NCBI RefSeq assembly: GCF_003116585.1
Contig: NZ_QEHM01000004.1
Location: 186,001 to 250,000, forward strand
Direction: 5' to 3'
Length of the DNA stretch: 64,000 nucleotides
Source: Albibacillus kandeliae
GTDB taxonomy: Bacteria > Pseudomonadota > Alphaproteobacteria > Rhodobacterales > Rhodobacteraceae
Shown here: in pieces, positions 55,290 through 64,000 of the stretch
Layout of the letters: every line of letters starts with the position of its first letter
How positions within the stretch are numbered: the stretch's first letter is position 1
Made by a program: the position numbers and the translations under genes
Notes under the pieces: generated by a model
What the model saw: only the letters and a program-made list of their open reading frames with translations
The model's database searches: none
What the model was told of the DNA's origin: nothing

Positions 55290-56351
55290 TCAGGCCGCCA
55301 GCATCTCGGGCAGGGCACGGGCCTCGAAGCGGCGCAGGACGGGGCGCGCGGTCTCGCCATAGGCCGGGGCATTGCGCTCCGACCATTCGGGAAACAGCTC
55401 GATCAGCTCCTGCCGCTGCGCCTGCCCAAGGGCGGTCAGCGCATAGCCGCCCGGGTGGAAGCTCTCGGTCGCGAGACCAGAGGTAAAGACGATCTCGTGC
55501 CGGTCGAAGACGATGTGCCAGTACTCGACCTCTGCCGCGCTGTCGTCGCGGGCGATGGTCGAACCGTTCTCGAGAAAGCGCGCCGCCGCCAGCGCCTCGC
55601 CGGTGCCGAGGTGCAGCTCCAGCGCTCCGCCGCCGATCACCACCTGATGCGCGGGCGAGACCGTCACATCGCGGGCCGGCAGGCCCCGCCCGAGGGCGCC
55701 GGCACGGATGGTCACCGGCCGCAGGTGCCGGTTACGTGCGTGCAGGCGGACGCGGGTGCTGCCGATCCAGCGGATCACCTGCGCCCCGTGATCGGCCGTC
55801 AGCACCGTGTCGCCGGGCTGCAGCGTTTCGATGGCGCGCTCGCCCTCCGGGGTGTCGACCAGCGTACCGCGCGCGAAACAGACGGCGGTCGCGGGGCTGG
55901 CAGCCGAGATCTCGGACATCTGCAACTCGCCATCGCCCTGTTCGCAGGCATCGGTGTCATGCGGAAAGGTGTAGGTCCCGCCCTGCTTGGGAAAGCCGTC
56001 GAGGTTCACCGCGAACTTGGTCCCGCCGAAGACACCGAAGATCTGGTAGTCGTCGCCGCCGCAGATCCCCTCGTAACCATCCGGGGTCGCGTAGTTGGCC
56101 GAGAGCACGACGTTGCCCGGAACGAGATTGCCGTTCTCGTCCTCCACCGCCTCGCGCACCTCGAACCACTGGCCGTTGGTCACCGTATCGCCATCGCCCT
56201 GCGTGCGGACGAGAAAGTAGCGGGAATCGGAGTCGCCGAGGGTCTGGTAACCGTTGAGGCGGATGGTGTTGCCGTCCGAGTCGTAGGTGACCTTGGTGGT
56301 CGCATAGGTGGCGATCTGGTCGCCGGAAAGTAGGATCGCTTCGCCAGACAT
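55290..56351 (-). CDS. Hint-domain protein, probably secreted
   Basis: The 353-residue protein has an N-terminal part of about 155 residues, rich in Gly, Asp and Thr and beta in character, with no signal peptide. From about 160 it has a Hint (Hedgehog/intein) domain: VCFARGTLVDTPEGERAIE with the Cys that begins the self-splicing fold, then GDTVLTADHGAQVIRWIGS, VTVSPAHQVVI, and WHIVFDRHEIVFTSGL. Many roseobacters encode such proteins, often with RTX regions; cleavage or attachment activity is suspected but unproven. It separates rnc from era in a block that is otherwise compact. Nothing else of its kind is nearby except the RTX gene at 58373. Confidence 0.8.
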   Translation of the reverse strand: MSGEAILLSGDQIATYATTKVTYDSDGNTIRLNGYQTLGDSDSRYFLVRTQGDGDTVTNGQWFEVREAVEDENGNLVPGNVVLSANYATPDGYEGICGGDDYQIFGVFGGTKFAVNLDGFPKQGGTYTFPHDTDACEQGDGELQMSEISAASPATAVCFARGTLVDTPEGERAIETLQPGDTVLTADHGAQVIRWIGSTRVRLHARNRHLRPVTIRAGALGRGLPARDVTVSPAHQVVIGGGALELHLGTGEALAAARFLENGSTIARDDSAAEVEYWHIVFDRHEIVFTSGLATESFHPGGYALTALGQAQRQELIELFPEWSERNAPAYGETARPVLRRFEARALPEMLAA

Positions 56352-56548
56352 TTGGCCTGCCCTCGATGTCCCGCTCGTTGGGGCGCGAAGGCCGGCGGCG
56401 GATTAACCAGTATTGCTCTTGGTTAATTCGCTAGGATCGGTTTGAGACGAAATTAGGGCAGCATCCTGTCGCTATGTGAAATCCCACACTTTTGACCGGA
56501 CTGGCCGCGAACGGCCCCCGCGAAATCCCGCTTTTGCAAGGAATCCGC

Positions 56549-57232
56549 CTAGTTCTTGGGCAGGGCTTCCAGCAGCGCGGCAGCCGCCGCCTGCTCGGCA
56601 TTGCGCTTGGACCGGGCCGTCGCCTCGGCCTTGCTCCCGTCTTCCAGCTCGGCCGAAATGGTAAAGACCGGGGCATGGTCCGGACCCGAGCGCGCCAGTT
56701 GGACATAGCGCGGCGGGCTCATGCCCCGCGCCTGCGCCCACTCCTGCAACGCAGTCTTGGAATCCTTCGCGTCTTCCTCGACATTCACGATGCGCTTGCC
56801 CCAGAGCCGCAGGATCACGCCCTGCGCCGCGTCGAACCCGGCATCCTTGTAGACCGCCGCGATCACCGCCTCGATGGCATCGCCCAGCAGCGCCTGCTTG
56901 CGGCGCCCGCCCGACATCATCTCGGACCGCCCGAGCTTGAGCACGTCGCCCAGGCTGACCTCGCGGGCCACGTCGGCGCAGGTCTCCTTGCGCACCAGCG
57001 CGTTGAACCGGGGGGCAAGCTGCCCCTCGGTCGCGTCGCGGTCCTGCTCCAGCAGCGCGGTGGCCATCACCAGCCCCAGCACCCGGTCGCCCAGGAACTC
57101 GAGCCGCTGGTTGTCGCCCCGCACCGAAGAGGAAATCGAGCCGTGCGTCAGCGCGCGGATCAGCAGTTCCGGATCGGCAAACTCATGTCCGATCCGGTCC
57201 TGAAACGCGCGCAGCTCGGCAGAGAGTTTCAC
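56549..57232 (-). CDS. rnc: Ribonuclease III
   Basis: RNase III cuts double-stranded RNA in rRNA and mRNA processing. The 227-residue protein has the signature [15 protein letters not shown] near residue 40, the second metal-binding set at [13 protein letters not shown], and a C-terminal double-stranded-RNA-binding domain ([14 protein letters not shown], then [19 protein letters not shown]). Its ATG overlaps the lepB stop by four bases. era would normally follow, but a 197-base gap and a Hint gene intervene. Confidence 0.97.
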   Translation of the reverse strand: MKLSAELRAFQDRIGHEFADPELLIRALTHGSISSSVRGDNQRLEFLGDRVLGLVMATALLEQDRDATEGQLAPRFNALVRKETCADVAREVSLGDVLKLGRSEMMSGGRRKQALLGDAIEAVIAAVYKDAGFDAAQGVILRLWGKRIVNVEEDAKDSKTALQEWAQARGMSPPRYVQLARSGPDHAPVFTISAELEDGSKAEATARSKRNAEQAAAAALLEALPKN

Positions 57233-58065
57233 TCGATCCCCTTGAAGAAGCGGTCGCCCCGCCAGGTCCAGAAGTAGAGCATGGACCGGCCAGCGGAAGA
57301 GAAGATGATGCGATCGGCGCGGCCGATCAGGTTCTCGTAGGGAACAAAGCCGACGCCACCGGCCGTGCGCGGAACGCGGCTGTCGGTCGAGTTGTCACGG
57401 TTGTCACCCATGAAGAAGTAATAGCCCTCGGGCACCACGTAGACGCCGGTGTTGTCCAGAGGCTCGTTGCCGATGTTCAGGATCTTGTGCGACACCCCGC
57501 CCGGCAGCGTTTCGATCTGGCGCTCTTTCTCGCAGGCGCCGCCCATGCCCACCGGCCCGTTGGCGCAGCGCGGCGGATTGCCTTCCGGCCCCTGGGCCTC
57601 CATCAGCTCGGTAAAGACGCCGTCATCCTGCACCTTCACCGCCTCGTCGTTGATGTAGAGCAGCCCGTTGCGCACCTGGATGCGATCGCCCGGCAGGCCG
57701 ATCAGGCGCTTGATGAAGTCCACGCCCGAGACCGGGTGACGGAACACCACGACATCGCCGCGCTCGGGATCGCCGCCCATGATCCGGCCGTTGTCGTTCT
57801 TCATCCAGCCGCAGAGGTCCTCGGCGTCGATGTCGATCCCGAACCGGCGCAGCTTGATGCTCGGGCACGAGGCGTAGGAATAGCCGTAGGCCATCTTGTT
57901 GACGAAGAGGAAATCCCCGATCAGCAGCGTTTCCTTCATCGAGCCCGAGGGAATCCAGAACGGCTGAAAGAACAGAGTGCGGAAGATACCGGCGATCAAG
58001 AGGGCGTAGACGATCGTCTTGATCGTCTCGACGACGGCATTTCCCTGTTTGGCTTTGCTGGCCAT
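57229..58065 (-). CDS. lepB: Signal peptidase I
   Basis: LepB removes signal peptides from exported proteins at the inner membrane. The 278-residue protein has one N-terminal membrane helix ([17 protein letters not shown]), then the catalytic serine at 42 (PSGSMKETL) and the lysine at 119 ([14 protein letters not shown]), and the late box [14 protein letters not shown] chose the ATG at 58065, which has GGAGCG upstream. It is divergent from the RTX gene across a 307-base gap; acpS, its usual neighbour, is on the other side of that gene. Confidence 0.96.
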   Translation of the reverse strand: MASKAKQGNAVVETIKTIVYALLIAGIFRTLFFQPFWIPSGSMKETLLIGDFLFVNKMAYGYSYASCPSIKLRRFGIDIDAEDLCGWMKNDNGRIMGGDPERGDVVVFRHPVSGVDFIKRLIGLPGDRIQVRNGLLYINDEAVKVQDDGVFTELMEAQGPEGNPPRCANGPVGMGGACEKERQIETLPGGVSHKILNIGNEPLDNTGVYVVPEGYYFFMGDNRDNSTDSRVPRTAGGVGFVPYENLIGRADRIIFSSAGRSMLYFWTWRGDRFFKGIE

Positions 58066-58372
58066 GCGGCGCTCCGGGCTTGGTATGGATACCCCGGCTA
58101 CATGCGGCTGTGCCCCGCTGGTGTCAAGGCGAAGGCTGCCGCCTCGGCAAAGCGGCCCCACCCCTTATGTGCCGCCGTCTCCGACGCGGCTGCACGCAAT
58201 CGCCCGGCCCGGGCACCACCGCCGGTTGCCGCTCGCCTCCGGACAGCCCGACAAGCGGGCATTCCACACCGGCCTGACGCGACGGAACCCGCCCGTGGGC
58301 GCATTCATCCTTTGGCCAAGCCCTTCCGCTGGCTATCGAAATCCCGACGACAAGACTCCGCGGGGCGCTGCG
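58066..58372. other. Divergent gap between lepB and the RTX gene
   Basis: This 307-base stretch must hold promoters for both genes. It is GC-rich and I see no clear -35/-10 pair, palindrome or small gene in it. A frame on the plus strand runs through it in phase with the RTX gene, but it lacks a ribosome-binding site and the RTX protein is complete from 58373. Confidence 0.5.
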
Positions 58373-59893
58373 ATGGCAAGCTATCTTCAAGACTACCTGA
58401 ACGACGGCGAGGACTGGATCATCTTCGCCCAGGTCTTTCACTCCGACTACAACTCGGTGACCTACGACGTTCCCTCGGTCGTGGGCTACGTCAACCTCTC
58501 CATCCCCAACACCACCCTCACCGTCTACGAGGGCGATGTGGTCTACCTCTACTTCGGGGCGATGGATGACAGCGACTTCATCGAGACGCCGCACACCGGC
58601 ATGACCACGACCGCCTCGCTGACGCTCGAAGGACTCGACAGCTCCGACATCTCGACCATCAACTTCGGCACCGAGGCCGAGGGCGTCACCCTGAACGGCG
58701 AAACCCTCGTGGTCGCCATCGACGACGCCTATTTCGTCTCGTCCATCGGGGTGCGCATCCAGACCGGTGGCGACGACTACGAGGTGCTGACCAACGCCGC
58801 CACCGATACCAGCTTCATCCTCTACAACAACGGCGAGGACGACGGTGTTCAGGTGCTCGATATCTCGGCCATCCTCTACAACCCCGAGTACGACATCCTC
58901 GAAGACCAGCTTCAAAGCGTCGTGTCATCGGGCCAGATCACCTACATCGACCACGCCGACGTGACCGAGGACGACCTGCCCTGGAACACCGCGCGCTTCG
59001 ACTACGGCAATGGCCACGACAACCGGATGCGCGGCACCGGCGATGACGACGCGCTGGATGGCCGGGGCGGCAACGACATCCTCAAGGGCCTCAGCGGCAA
59101 CGACGACCTCGTCGGCGGTGCGGGCCGCGACACGCTCTATGGCGGTGCCGGAAATGACAGGCTGTCGGGCGGCAAGGGCAAGGACACCCTCGATGGCGGC
59201 GCGCATGACGACGAACTCTACGGCGGCCAGCACGACGACATCCTCAAGGGCGGCAAGGGCAGCGACGACCTCTTCGGCGGCAGCGGCGATGACCGGCTGC
59301 TGGGCGAGGCGGGCAACGACACGCTCAATGGCGGCGCGGGAGAGGACATCCTCAAGGGCGGCGCCGGTCTCGACAAGCTCTACGGGGGCGATGGCGACGA
59401 CAGCCTGCAAGGCAATGGCGGCAACGACTGGCTCTACGGCGGCAGCGGCGACGATACGCTGAACGGCGGCGCCGGAACCGACCGGCTCTATGGCGGCAAG
59501 GGCAGCGACTGGCTGATCGCGGGCGATGGCGACACCGCCTACACTCCCAACTACCTCTACGGCGAAGGCGGGCGCGACCGGCTGCTGGGCGGCGACGGCA
59601 TGGACGTTCTCGTCGGCGGCACCGGCCGCGACCGCCTCAGGGGCGGCGACGGCAGCGACACCTTCGTCTTCGACGGCAACAGCGGCCAGGACCGGATCTA
59701 CGACTTCGACTTCTACGGCGACTTCGACACCATCGCCTTCACCGATGGCCCCTCGTCCTGGGAGGATCTGACCGTCATGGGCGACGAGACCGCAGCCATC
59801 ATCGCCTGGGACGGCGGCTCGGTCACGCTGTCGGGCTTCGCCCGCAGCATGGTCAGCGACTACATGTTCAGCTTCGACTACACGCTCTACTGA
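58373..59893 (+). CDS. RTX-repeat protein with unassigned N-terminal domain
   Basis: The 506-residue protein has an N-terminal domain of about 215 residues that I do not recognise (beta-rich, acidic, segments such as [15 protein letters not shown]). From about 219 to 430 there are roughly twenty RTX nonapeptides (GGxGxDxLx), interrupted near 385 by a short insert. The final 75 residues end in [10 protein letters not shown], fitting a type I secretion signal; there is no Sec signal peptide. It is on the opposite strand to the core genes around it. Its last seven bases overlap the acpS 3' end. Calcium-dependent folding outside the cell is expected from the repeats; the task of the N-terminal domain is unknown. 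Confidence 0.82.
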   Translation: MASYLQDYLNDGEDWIIFAQVFHSDYNSVTYDVPSVVGYVNLSIPNTTLTVYEGDVVYLYFGAMDDSDFIETPHTGMTTTASLTLEGLDSSDISTINFGTEAEGVTLNGETLVVAIDDAYFVSSIGVRIQTGGDDYEVLTNAATDTSFILYNNGEDDGVQVLDISAILYNPEYDILEDQLQSVVSSGQITYIDHADVTEDDLPWNTARFDYGNGHDNRMRGTGDDDALDGRGGNDILKGLSGNDDLVGGAGRDTLYGGAGNDRLSGGKGKDTLDGGAHDDELYGGQHDDILKGGKGSDDLFGGSGDDRLLGEAGNDTLNGGAGEDILKGGAGLDKLYGGDGDDSLQGNGGNDWLYGGSGDDTLNGGAGTDRLYGGKGSDWLIAGDGDTAYTPNYLYGEGGRDRLLGGDGMDVLVGGTGRDRLRGGDGSDTFVFDGNSGQDRIYDFDFYGDFDTIAFTDGPSSWEDLTVMGDETAAIIAWDGGSVTLSGFARSMVSDYMFSFDYTLY

Positions 59894-60309
59894 GGCTCGG
59901 CGGGCGCCGACGCCAGCGGTCGCGCCTCGATCACCACCATGGCCTGCGCCCAGGGGTGATCGTCGGTCAGGGTGACGTGAATGATCGCCTCGTGTCCCGG
60001 CGGAGTCATCTGGTCCAGCCGGTCCTTGGCCCAGCCCGTGACCTCCATCACCGGCTGCCCGGTGCGCAGGTTCTTGACCGACATGTCCTTCCACGAGATG
60101 CCCATGCGCAGCCCGGTGCCCAGCGCCTTGGAGCAGGCCTCCTTGGCCGCCCAGCGCTTGGCATAGGTGCCCGGCGTATCGGCGCGCCGCTCGGCCTTGG
60201 CCTGCTCGATCTCGGTGAACACGCGGTCACGGAACCGGTCGCCAAAGCGCTCCAGCGTCGCCGCGATCCGGTCGATGTTCGCCAGGTCCGTCCCGATACC
60301 GAGGATCAT
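59887..60309 (-). CDS. acpS: Holo-[acyl-carrier-protein] synthase
   Basis: AcpS attaches the phosphopantetheine arm of CoA to acyl carrier protein. The 140-residue protein has [12 protein letters not shown] with the metal-binding Asp near residue 8 and [15 protein letters not shown] near residue 53. In this family it lies next to lepB; here the RTX gene intervenes on the other strand and the two genes overlap by seven bases at their 3' ends. It might also supply the peptide synthetase carrier domain at the left end, though such domains often use a separate Sfp-type enzyme. Confidence 0.95.
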   Translation of the reverse strand: MILGIGTDLANIDRIAATLERFGDRFRDRVFTEIEQAKAERRADTPGTYAKRWAAKEACSKALGTGLRMGISWKDMSVKNLRTGQPVMEVTGWAKDRLDQMTPPGHEAIIHVTLTDDHPWAQAMVVIEARPLASAPAEPQ

Positions 60310-60378
60310 GTGCGCTTCCCTTGCCCTGCCGTGGCCCTATCGCGATGTGGCACCATTCCGCCCGCTTGGCAACGCCGC

Positions 60379-60993
60379 TCAGCCCGGCGTGCCGCGCCAC
60401 AACAGCAGGCGCAGCCCCGCCAGCCCGAAGAGCGCGGCAAACCCCGCTTCAAGGCGTCGGCGCTGCCGCCGGTAGAAGGCCATGACAGGCGCCCGTGAGA
60501 AGATCAGCGCATAGGCCAGGTAGATAGCCGCGCCCGCGGCGGTACAGGCGGCCACCGTCGCGGCCACGGCCAGCGGCTCGGCCTGCCCCGAAAGGCCCAG
60601 CACCGCCACCCAGACCAGCACCGCCTTGGGATTGCCAAGGTTCAGGATCACCCCGCTGCGCAGCGCATTGCGCCCGCCCACCGGGTCGGCGGTCTCAACT
60701 CCGGGCGTCATGGCACTCCGCGCCATCTTCCACGCGAGGTACAGCAGGTAGGCGCCCCCGATCAGCTTCAGCACCACCAGCGCCGCGCCGATCCGCGCCA
60801 CCAGCGCGCCAAACCCCAGCCCCGCCAGCAGGCCCCATGCCGCCAGCCCGAGAGTCAGGCCCAGCGCCATCCCGACACCGCTGCGCGCGCCCCGCGCCAT
60901 GGCAGTGCCCGATACCGCCAGCGTCGCCGGTCCGGGCGACCCCGCCGCGACGGCGAAGGTCAGCACCGAGGCAAGGAGACCCACGTCCGCCAT
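60379..60993 (-). CDS. LysE-family translocator
   Basis: The 204-residue protein has about six membrane helices and the LysE/RhtB family start (FAVAAGSPGPATLAVSGTAMARG) with its conserved GPGP-like region. Members export amino acids such as lysine, homoserine or threonine. Its ATG shares one base with the pdxJ stop (60993), so it is co-translated with pdxJ. In related genomes this position is often empty, so it may be an addition to the block. Confidence 0.87.
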   Translation of the reverse strand: MADVGLLASVLTFAVAAGSPGPATLAVSGTAMARGARSGVGMALGLTLGLAAWGLLAGLGFGALVARIGAALVVLKLIGGAYLLYLAWKMARSAMTPGVETADPVGGRNALRSGVILNLGNPKAVLVWVAVLGLSGQAEPLAVAATVAACTAAGAAIYLAYALIFSRAPVMAFYRRQRRRLEAGFAALFGLAGLRLLLWRGTPG

Positions 60994-61754
60994 CAGCCCG
61001 CCGCCAGCCTCAGCCGCGCCTCGTCCATCAGACGGCGCATCTCGGCAATGGCCGGCTCCAGCCCCCGGAAGATCGCCTCGCCGATCAGGAAATGCCCGAT
61101 GTTCAGCTCGCGCACCTCCGGGAAGGCCGCGACCGGCTGCACCGTGTCATAGGTCAGACCATGCCCCGCATGCACCTCCAGCCCCAGCGAATGGGCAAAG
61201 GCCGACATCTCGCGCAGCGACTCGAGCTCGCGGTCGCGCTCGGTGAAATGCCCCTCCGCATGGGCGTCGCAATAGGCCCCGGTGTGCAGCTCGATCACCT
61301 CGGCCCCGATCCGGTGCGCCGCCTCGATCTGGCGCCGGTCGGCGGCGATGAAGATCGACACCCGGCAGCCCGCCTCGCGCAGCGGCGCGATGAAATGCGC
61401 CAGCTTGTTCTCCTCTCGCGCCACTTCCAGCCCGCCCTCGGTGGTCCGCTCCTCGCGCTTCTCAGGCACGATGCAGACCGCGTGCGGCTTGTGACGCAGG
61501 GCAATCGCCTGCATCTCGGCAGTCGCCGCCATCTCGAAGTTCAGCGGGATCGACAACACCTCCATCAGCCCGTCGATGTCCGCGTCCGAGATATGGCGCC
61601 GGTCCTCGCGCAGGTGCGCGGTGATCCCGTCGGCGCCCGCCGCCTCGGCGATCCTCGCCGCGCGCAGCGGATCCGGGTAGGCCCCGCCCCGCGCGTTCCG
61701 CACCGTCGCCACATGATCGATATTCACGCCCAGCCGCAGATCCTTCGCCGCCAT
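60993..61754 (-). CDS. pdxJ: Pyridoxine 5'-phosphate synthase
   Basis: PdxJ makes pyridoxine 5'-phosphate in vitamin B6 synthesis. The 253-residue TIM barrel begins with [17 protein letters not shown] and shows [13 protein letters not shown] and [12 protein letters not shown] in later strands. It lies in the expected place upstream of acpS in the core block. Its own promoter probably sits in the 190-base gap with the hairpin repeat upstream. Confidence 0.97.
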   Translation of the reverse strand: MAAKDLRLGVNIDHVATVRNARGGAYPDPLRAARIAEAAGADGITAHLREDRRHISDADIDGLMEVLSIPLNFEMAATAEMQAIALRHKPHAVCIVPEKREERTTEGGLEVAREENKLAHFIAPLREAGCRVSIFIAADRRQIEAAHRIGAEVIELHTGAYCDAHAEGHFTERDRELESLREMSAFAHSLGLEVHAGHGLTYDTVQPVAAFPEVRELNIGHFLIGEAIFRGLEPAIAEMRRLMDEARLRLAAG

Positions 61755-61837
61755 GACCGACTCCTTTTCATCCGTTGACCGGAGGTTAGCGGATTGCCCG
61801 GCAAGGGGAAACCTGCGCTGGCGGCATGGCCGGGCAT

Positions 61838-61898
61838 GAGTATTTGCAAAGAGAAGAAAGCGCGCCCGCTCCCTCGTTTATTCTCTTCTCAAATACTC
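61838..61898. repeat. Inverted repeat upstream of pdxJ
   Basis: Arms at 61838-61860 and about 61881-61898 pair as GAGTATTTGCAAAGAGAAG against CTTCTCAAATACTC-like text. The core is that of the elements near 16850 and 53090. It lies between DUF2062 and pdxJ, which run in the same direction, so here it would terminate the upstream transcript. Confidence 0.75.
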
Positions 61899-61945
61899 AA
61901 ACGGCCCTGACCTCGACGCAGGCAGGGCGATCGAGGCCGGGCGCG

Positions 61946-62602
61946 TCAGTCGCGCGCGGGCGGCGTGTCGGTTGCCACTTCCGCGCGCTTCTTGATGGCG
62001 TCGAACTTGGCCTTCAGCACCCGGCGGCGGCGGTTCTTGTAGGCGCGGATCAGCGGCAGCGAGAGGAAATAGGCGATGCCCCCGGCAACGAAGCCCGGGA
62101 GGATACCGCCGATCATGTAGGGAAAGAACACCTCGTGCCAGAACACGCTGATGCCGTGCCAGTCGGCGACGCGGTCCGAGAAGATGGCCATGAAGTTTTC
62201 CCAGAGGTCGTCCGCCGCGTCCACGAACTTGCCGCCGAACGAGCGGTGCTCGCCCTCGCGGAACTCGGTCCCGAGGATCAGGTGGCCGGTCTTCAGCGAG
62301 ATCACACCGATCGGCACGTAGGTCAGCGGGTTGCCGAAGAAGGTCGCCATCAGCGAGGCGAGGATGTTGCCACGGAAGATGGTCGCCAGCAGGGCCGCCA
62401 CCAGGAAGTGCAGCCCGTAGAACGGCGTGAAGGTGGTAAAGACCCCGACCCAGATGCCGCGCGCGATGCGCTCGGGCGTGTCGGGCAGGCGGCGGACGCG
62501 GTGCTTGACGTAGTGAAACGCCCGTTTCCAGCCGCCCTTCGGGTACAGCACTTCCGCGAGCACGCGCAGGGGAGGGCGGCGGTCACGGCGTCTGAAAACC
62601 AA
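61946..62602 (-). CDS. DUF2062 domain membrane protein
   Basis: The 218-residue protein has the DUF2062 pattern: GIWVGVFTTFTPFYGLHFLV followed by FRGNILASLMATFFGNPLTY, with about three membrane helices, and a basic C-terminal tail (NRRRRVLKAKFD). The family is conserved in this position in alphaproteobacteria, and its function is unknown. It lies 28 bases after the relA/spoT stop and so belongs to the same transcript. Confidence 0.88.
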   Translation of the reverse strand: MVFRRRDRRPPLRVLAEVLYPKGGWKRAFHYVKHRVRRLPDTPERIARGIWVGVFTTFTPFYGLHFLVAALLATIFRGNILASLMATFFGNPLTYVPIGVISLKTGHLILGTEFREGEHRSFGGKFVDAADDLWENFMAIFSDRVADWHGISVFWHEVFFPYMIGGILPGFVAGGIAYFLSLPLIRAYKNRRRRVLKAKFDAIKKRAEVATDTPPARD

Positions 62603-62630
62603 GGATACGTCCCTTTGATCGATAACGGTC

Positions 62631-64000
62631 CTAGCTGGCGCGGGCCCGGGCTTGCGGTTTCTCCCGGTAGCGCTCGACCGCGGCCACGTCGTTGTCGGCC
62701 TCCAGCGTCAGCATAAGGGAATGGAGTTGTTCGGCGTCGCGCAGTTCAACGTCAATCATCACACGGTAGAAATCCGGTTTTCGGTCCACGATCTTCAGGT
62801 CCGAGATATTGGCCTTCTTCTCTCCGATCAATGTGCAAATACGTCCCAGCACCCCCGCGTCGTTGCCGATGGTCAGCTCCACCGTCGCGCCATAGACCGC
62901 CGGGTGGGTGCCGTCGTGCCAGTGCAGGTCGATCCAGCGTTCGGGCTGGTCCTCGTATTCGCTCAGCCGCTCGCAGTCGATGGCGTGCACCACCACGCCC
63001 TTGCCGCGAAAGGTGATGCCCACGATGCGCTCGCCCGGCAGCGGCTGGCAGCAGGCCGCCCGCTCAAAGCTCTGCCCCGGTTCCAGGCCGATCACCGCGC
63101 GCCGGGGCGAGATCTGATCGCCCTCGTGCTGCACCAGGTCCGGGTAGACCGCCTGGACCACCTCGTGCGCGGTGAGTTCGGCGCTGCCGATCCGGGCCAG
63201 CAGTTCCGAGCGGTCCTTGACGCGCAGCGCCTTGGCCGCCGTCTCCAGCACCTTGTCGGTGGCCTTGCGCCCCACATGCTCGAAGGCGGCGCGCGCCAGT
63301 TCGTTGCCCAGCTTGATGAAGCGTTCGCGGTCGACCTCGCGCAGGGCGCGGCGGATCGCGGTGCGCGCCTTGCCGGTGGTGGCGATCTCAAGCCAGCTGA
63401 CCTGCGGCACCTGCCCCTCGGCGGTGATGATCTCGACCGACTGGCCGTTCTTCAGCCGGGTCCACAGCGGCACCCGGATGCCATCCACCTTGGCCCCGAC
63501 GCAGCCGTTGCCGATGCGGGTATGGATCGCATAGGCGTAGTCGATCGGCGTCGCGCCCCGGGGCAGCTTGATGACGTCGCCCTTGGGGGTGAAGCAGAAC
63601 ACCTGGTCCGAGTACATCTCGAGCTTCACCGCCTCGAGGAAATCCTCGTGATCCTCCTCGGCGTTGAACTGTTCGGTCAGCGAGGCGATCCACTTGGCCG
63701 GATCGACGGCAAAGGGGTTCTCCGAGCGCACGCCGTCGCGGTAGGACCAGTGCGCTGCCACCCCGGTCTCGGCCACGTCATGCATCTGGCGGGTGCGGAT
63801 CTGCACCTCGACCCGCTTGCCGTCACGCCCCGACACCGTCGTATGGATCGAGCGGTAGCCGTTGGTCTTGGGCTGGCTAATGTAGTCCTTGAACCGCCCC
63901 GGTACGGCGCGCCAGCGCTGGTGGATCGCCCCGAGCGCGCGGTAGCAGTCCTCTTCCGAGCCGGTGATGATGCGGAACCCGTAGATGTCTGAGAGCCGCG
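62631..64000 (-). CDS. RelA/SpoT-family (p)ppGpp synthetase/hydrolase, partial
   Basis: The frame is open at the right edge, so only the C-terminal 456 codons are seen. They begin in the synthetase domain (RLSDIYGFRIITGSEEDCY, QPKTNGYRSIHTTV and EVQIRTRQMHDVAETG). The TGS domain follows (CFTPKGDVIKLPRGATPIDYA), then a helical region and the ACT domain at the end (GVLGRICTLIGEKKANISDLK). The protein makes and probably breaks down (p)ppGpp in the stringent response; alphaproteobacteria usually have a single bifunctional enzyme, but the hydrolase domain is not in the window, so this cannot be checked. Confidence 0.93.
   Translation of the reverse strand, partial: RLSDIYGFRIITGSEEDCYRALGAIHQRWRAVPGRFKDYISQPKTNGYRSIHTTVSGRDGKRVEVQIRTRQMHDVAETGVAAHWSYRDGVRSENPFAVDPAKWIASLTEQFNAEEDHEDFLEAVKLEMYSDQVFCFTPKGDVIKLPRGATPIDYAYAIHTRIGNGCVGAKVDGIRVPLWTRLKNGQSVEIITAEGQVPQVSWLEIATTGKARTAIRRALREVDRERFIKLGNELARAAFEHVGRKATDKVLETAAKALRVKDRSELLARIGSAELTAHEVVQAVYPDLVQHEGDQISPRRAVIGLEPGQSFERAACCQPLPGERIVGITFRGKGVVVHAIDCERLSEYEDQPERWIDLHWHDGTHPAVYGATVELTIGNDAGVLGRICTLIGEKKANISDLKIVDRKPDFYRVMIDVELRDAEQLHSLMLTLEADNDVAAVERYREKPQARARAS

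Noticed and set aside
56403-56426. TTAACCA and TGGTTAA before the Hint gene as a CtrA site
   Set aside because: The inverted repeat is real but its spacing does not fit the TTAA-N7-TTAA form; half-sites of this length arise by chance.
58373-59030. The N-terminal domain of the RTX protein as a third HasA-like domain
   Set aside because: There are short likenesses (VVYLYF and LDISAIL), but the tyrosine-histidine loop followed by G-x-x-D-S is missing and the order of strands does not match.

Overview
The window looks like chromosomal DNA of a GC-rich alphaproteobacterium of the Rhodobacteraceae (Roseobacter type). It carries gcrA, a chvI-chvG-hprK-rapZ-EIIA-HPr block, a probable methylsuccinyl-CoA dehydrogenase of the ethylmalonyl-CoA pathway, a TctABC transporter, RTX and Hint secreted proteins, and a core block in the order relA/spoT, DUF2062, pdxJ, acpS, lepB, rnc, era, recO. 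I saw no rRNA, tRNA, CRISPR array, insertion sequence or phage gene. Both ends cut through genes: a reductase-like gene on the left and relA/spoT on the right.

Layout. 1-4.8 kb: a nonribosomal peptide synthetase module fused to a membrane acyltransferase, coupled to a reductase-like gene. 5-10.6 kb: a catabolic locus (ThDP enzyme, LysR regulator, GMC oxidoreductase, enolase-superfamily enzyme). 10.6-13.7 kb: argF and argD, preceded by a tiny arginine-rich leader ORF, plus two zinc-binding proteins. 13.8-20.8 kb: DMT and MFS transporters, gcrA, a YHS protein, marR-FUSC, an SseB-like protein and a uracil-DNA glycosylase-like protein. 21-26 kb: capsule-type export ATPase and PCP protein, kdsA and a phosphohexomutase. 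26-31.5 kb: an ABC exporter and a SitABCD/MntABCD-type metal importer.

31.5-36.2 kb holds the most unusual locus. A HasR-like TonB-dependent receptor is flanked by two secreted proteins whose N-terminal halves resemble HasA haem-binding domains and whose C-terminal halves are RTX repeats. The locus is divergent from the metal importer across a region with two tandem Fur-family-like palindromes. I infer a two-hemophore haem-capture system exported by a type I secretion machine encoded elsewhere.

36.2-41.5 kb: a LysR regulator, a D-amino-acid dehydrogenase-like enzyme and TctCBA. 41.5-47 kb: an acyltransferase behind the PTS-like phosphorelay and the ChvG/ChvI two-component system, divergent from pckA. 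49-53 kb: zinT with a Zur-like operator, a DUF3859 protein, a TauE-type permease and the acyl-CoA dehydrogenase. 53-64 kb: the core block on the minus strand, interrupted by a Hint-domain gene between rnc and era and by an oppositely oriented RTX gene between acpS and lepB. Long imperfect hairpins with a shared core sit between several gene pairs and probably act as terminators.
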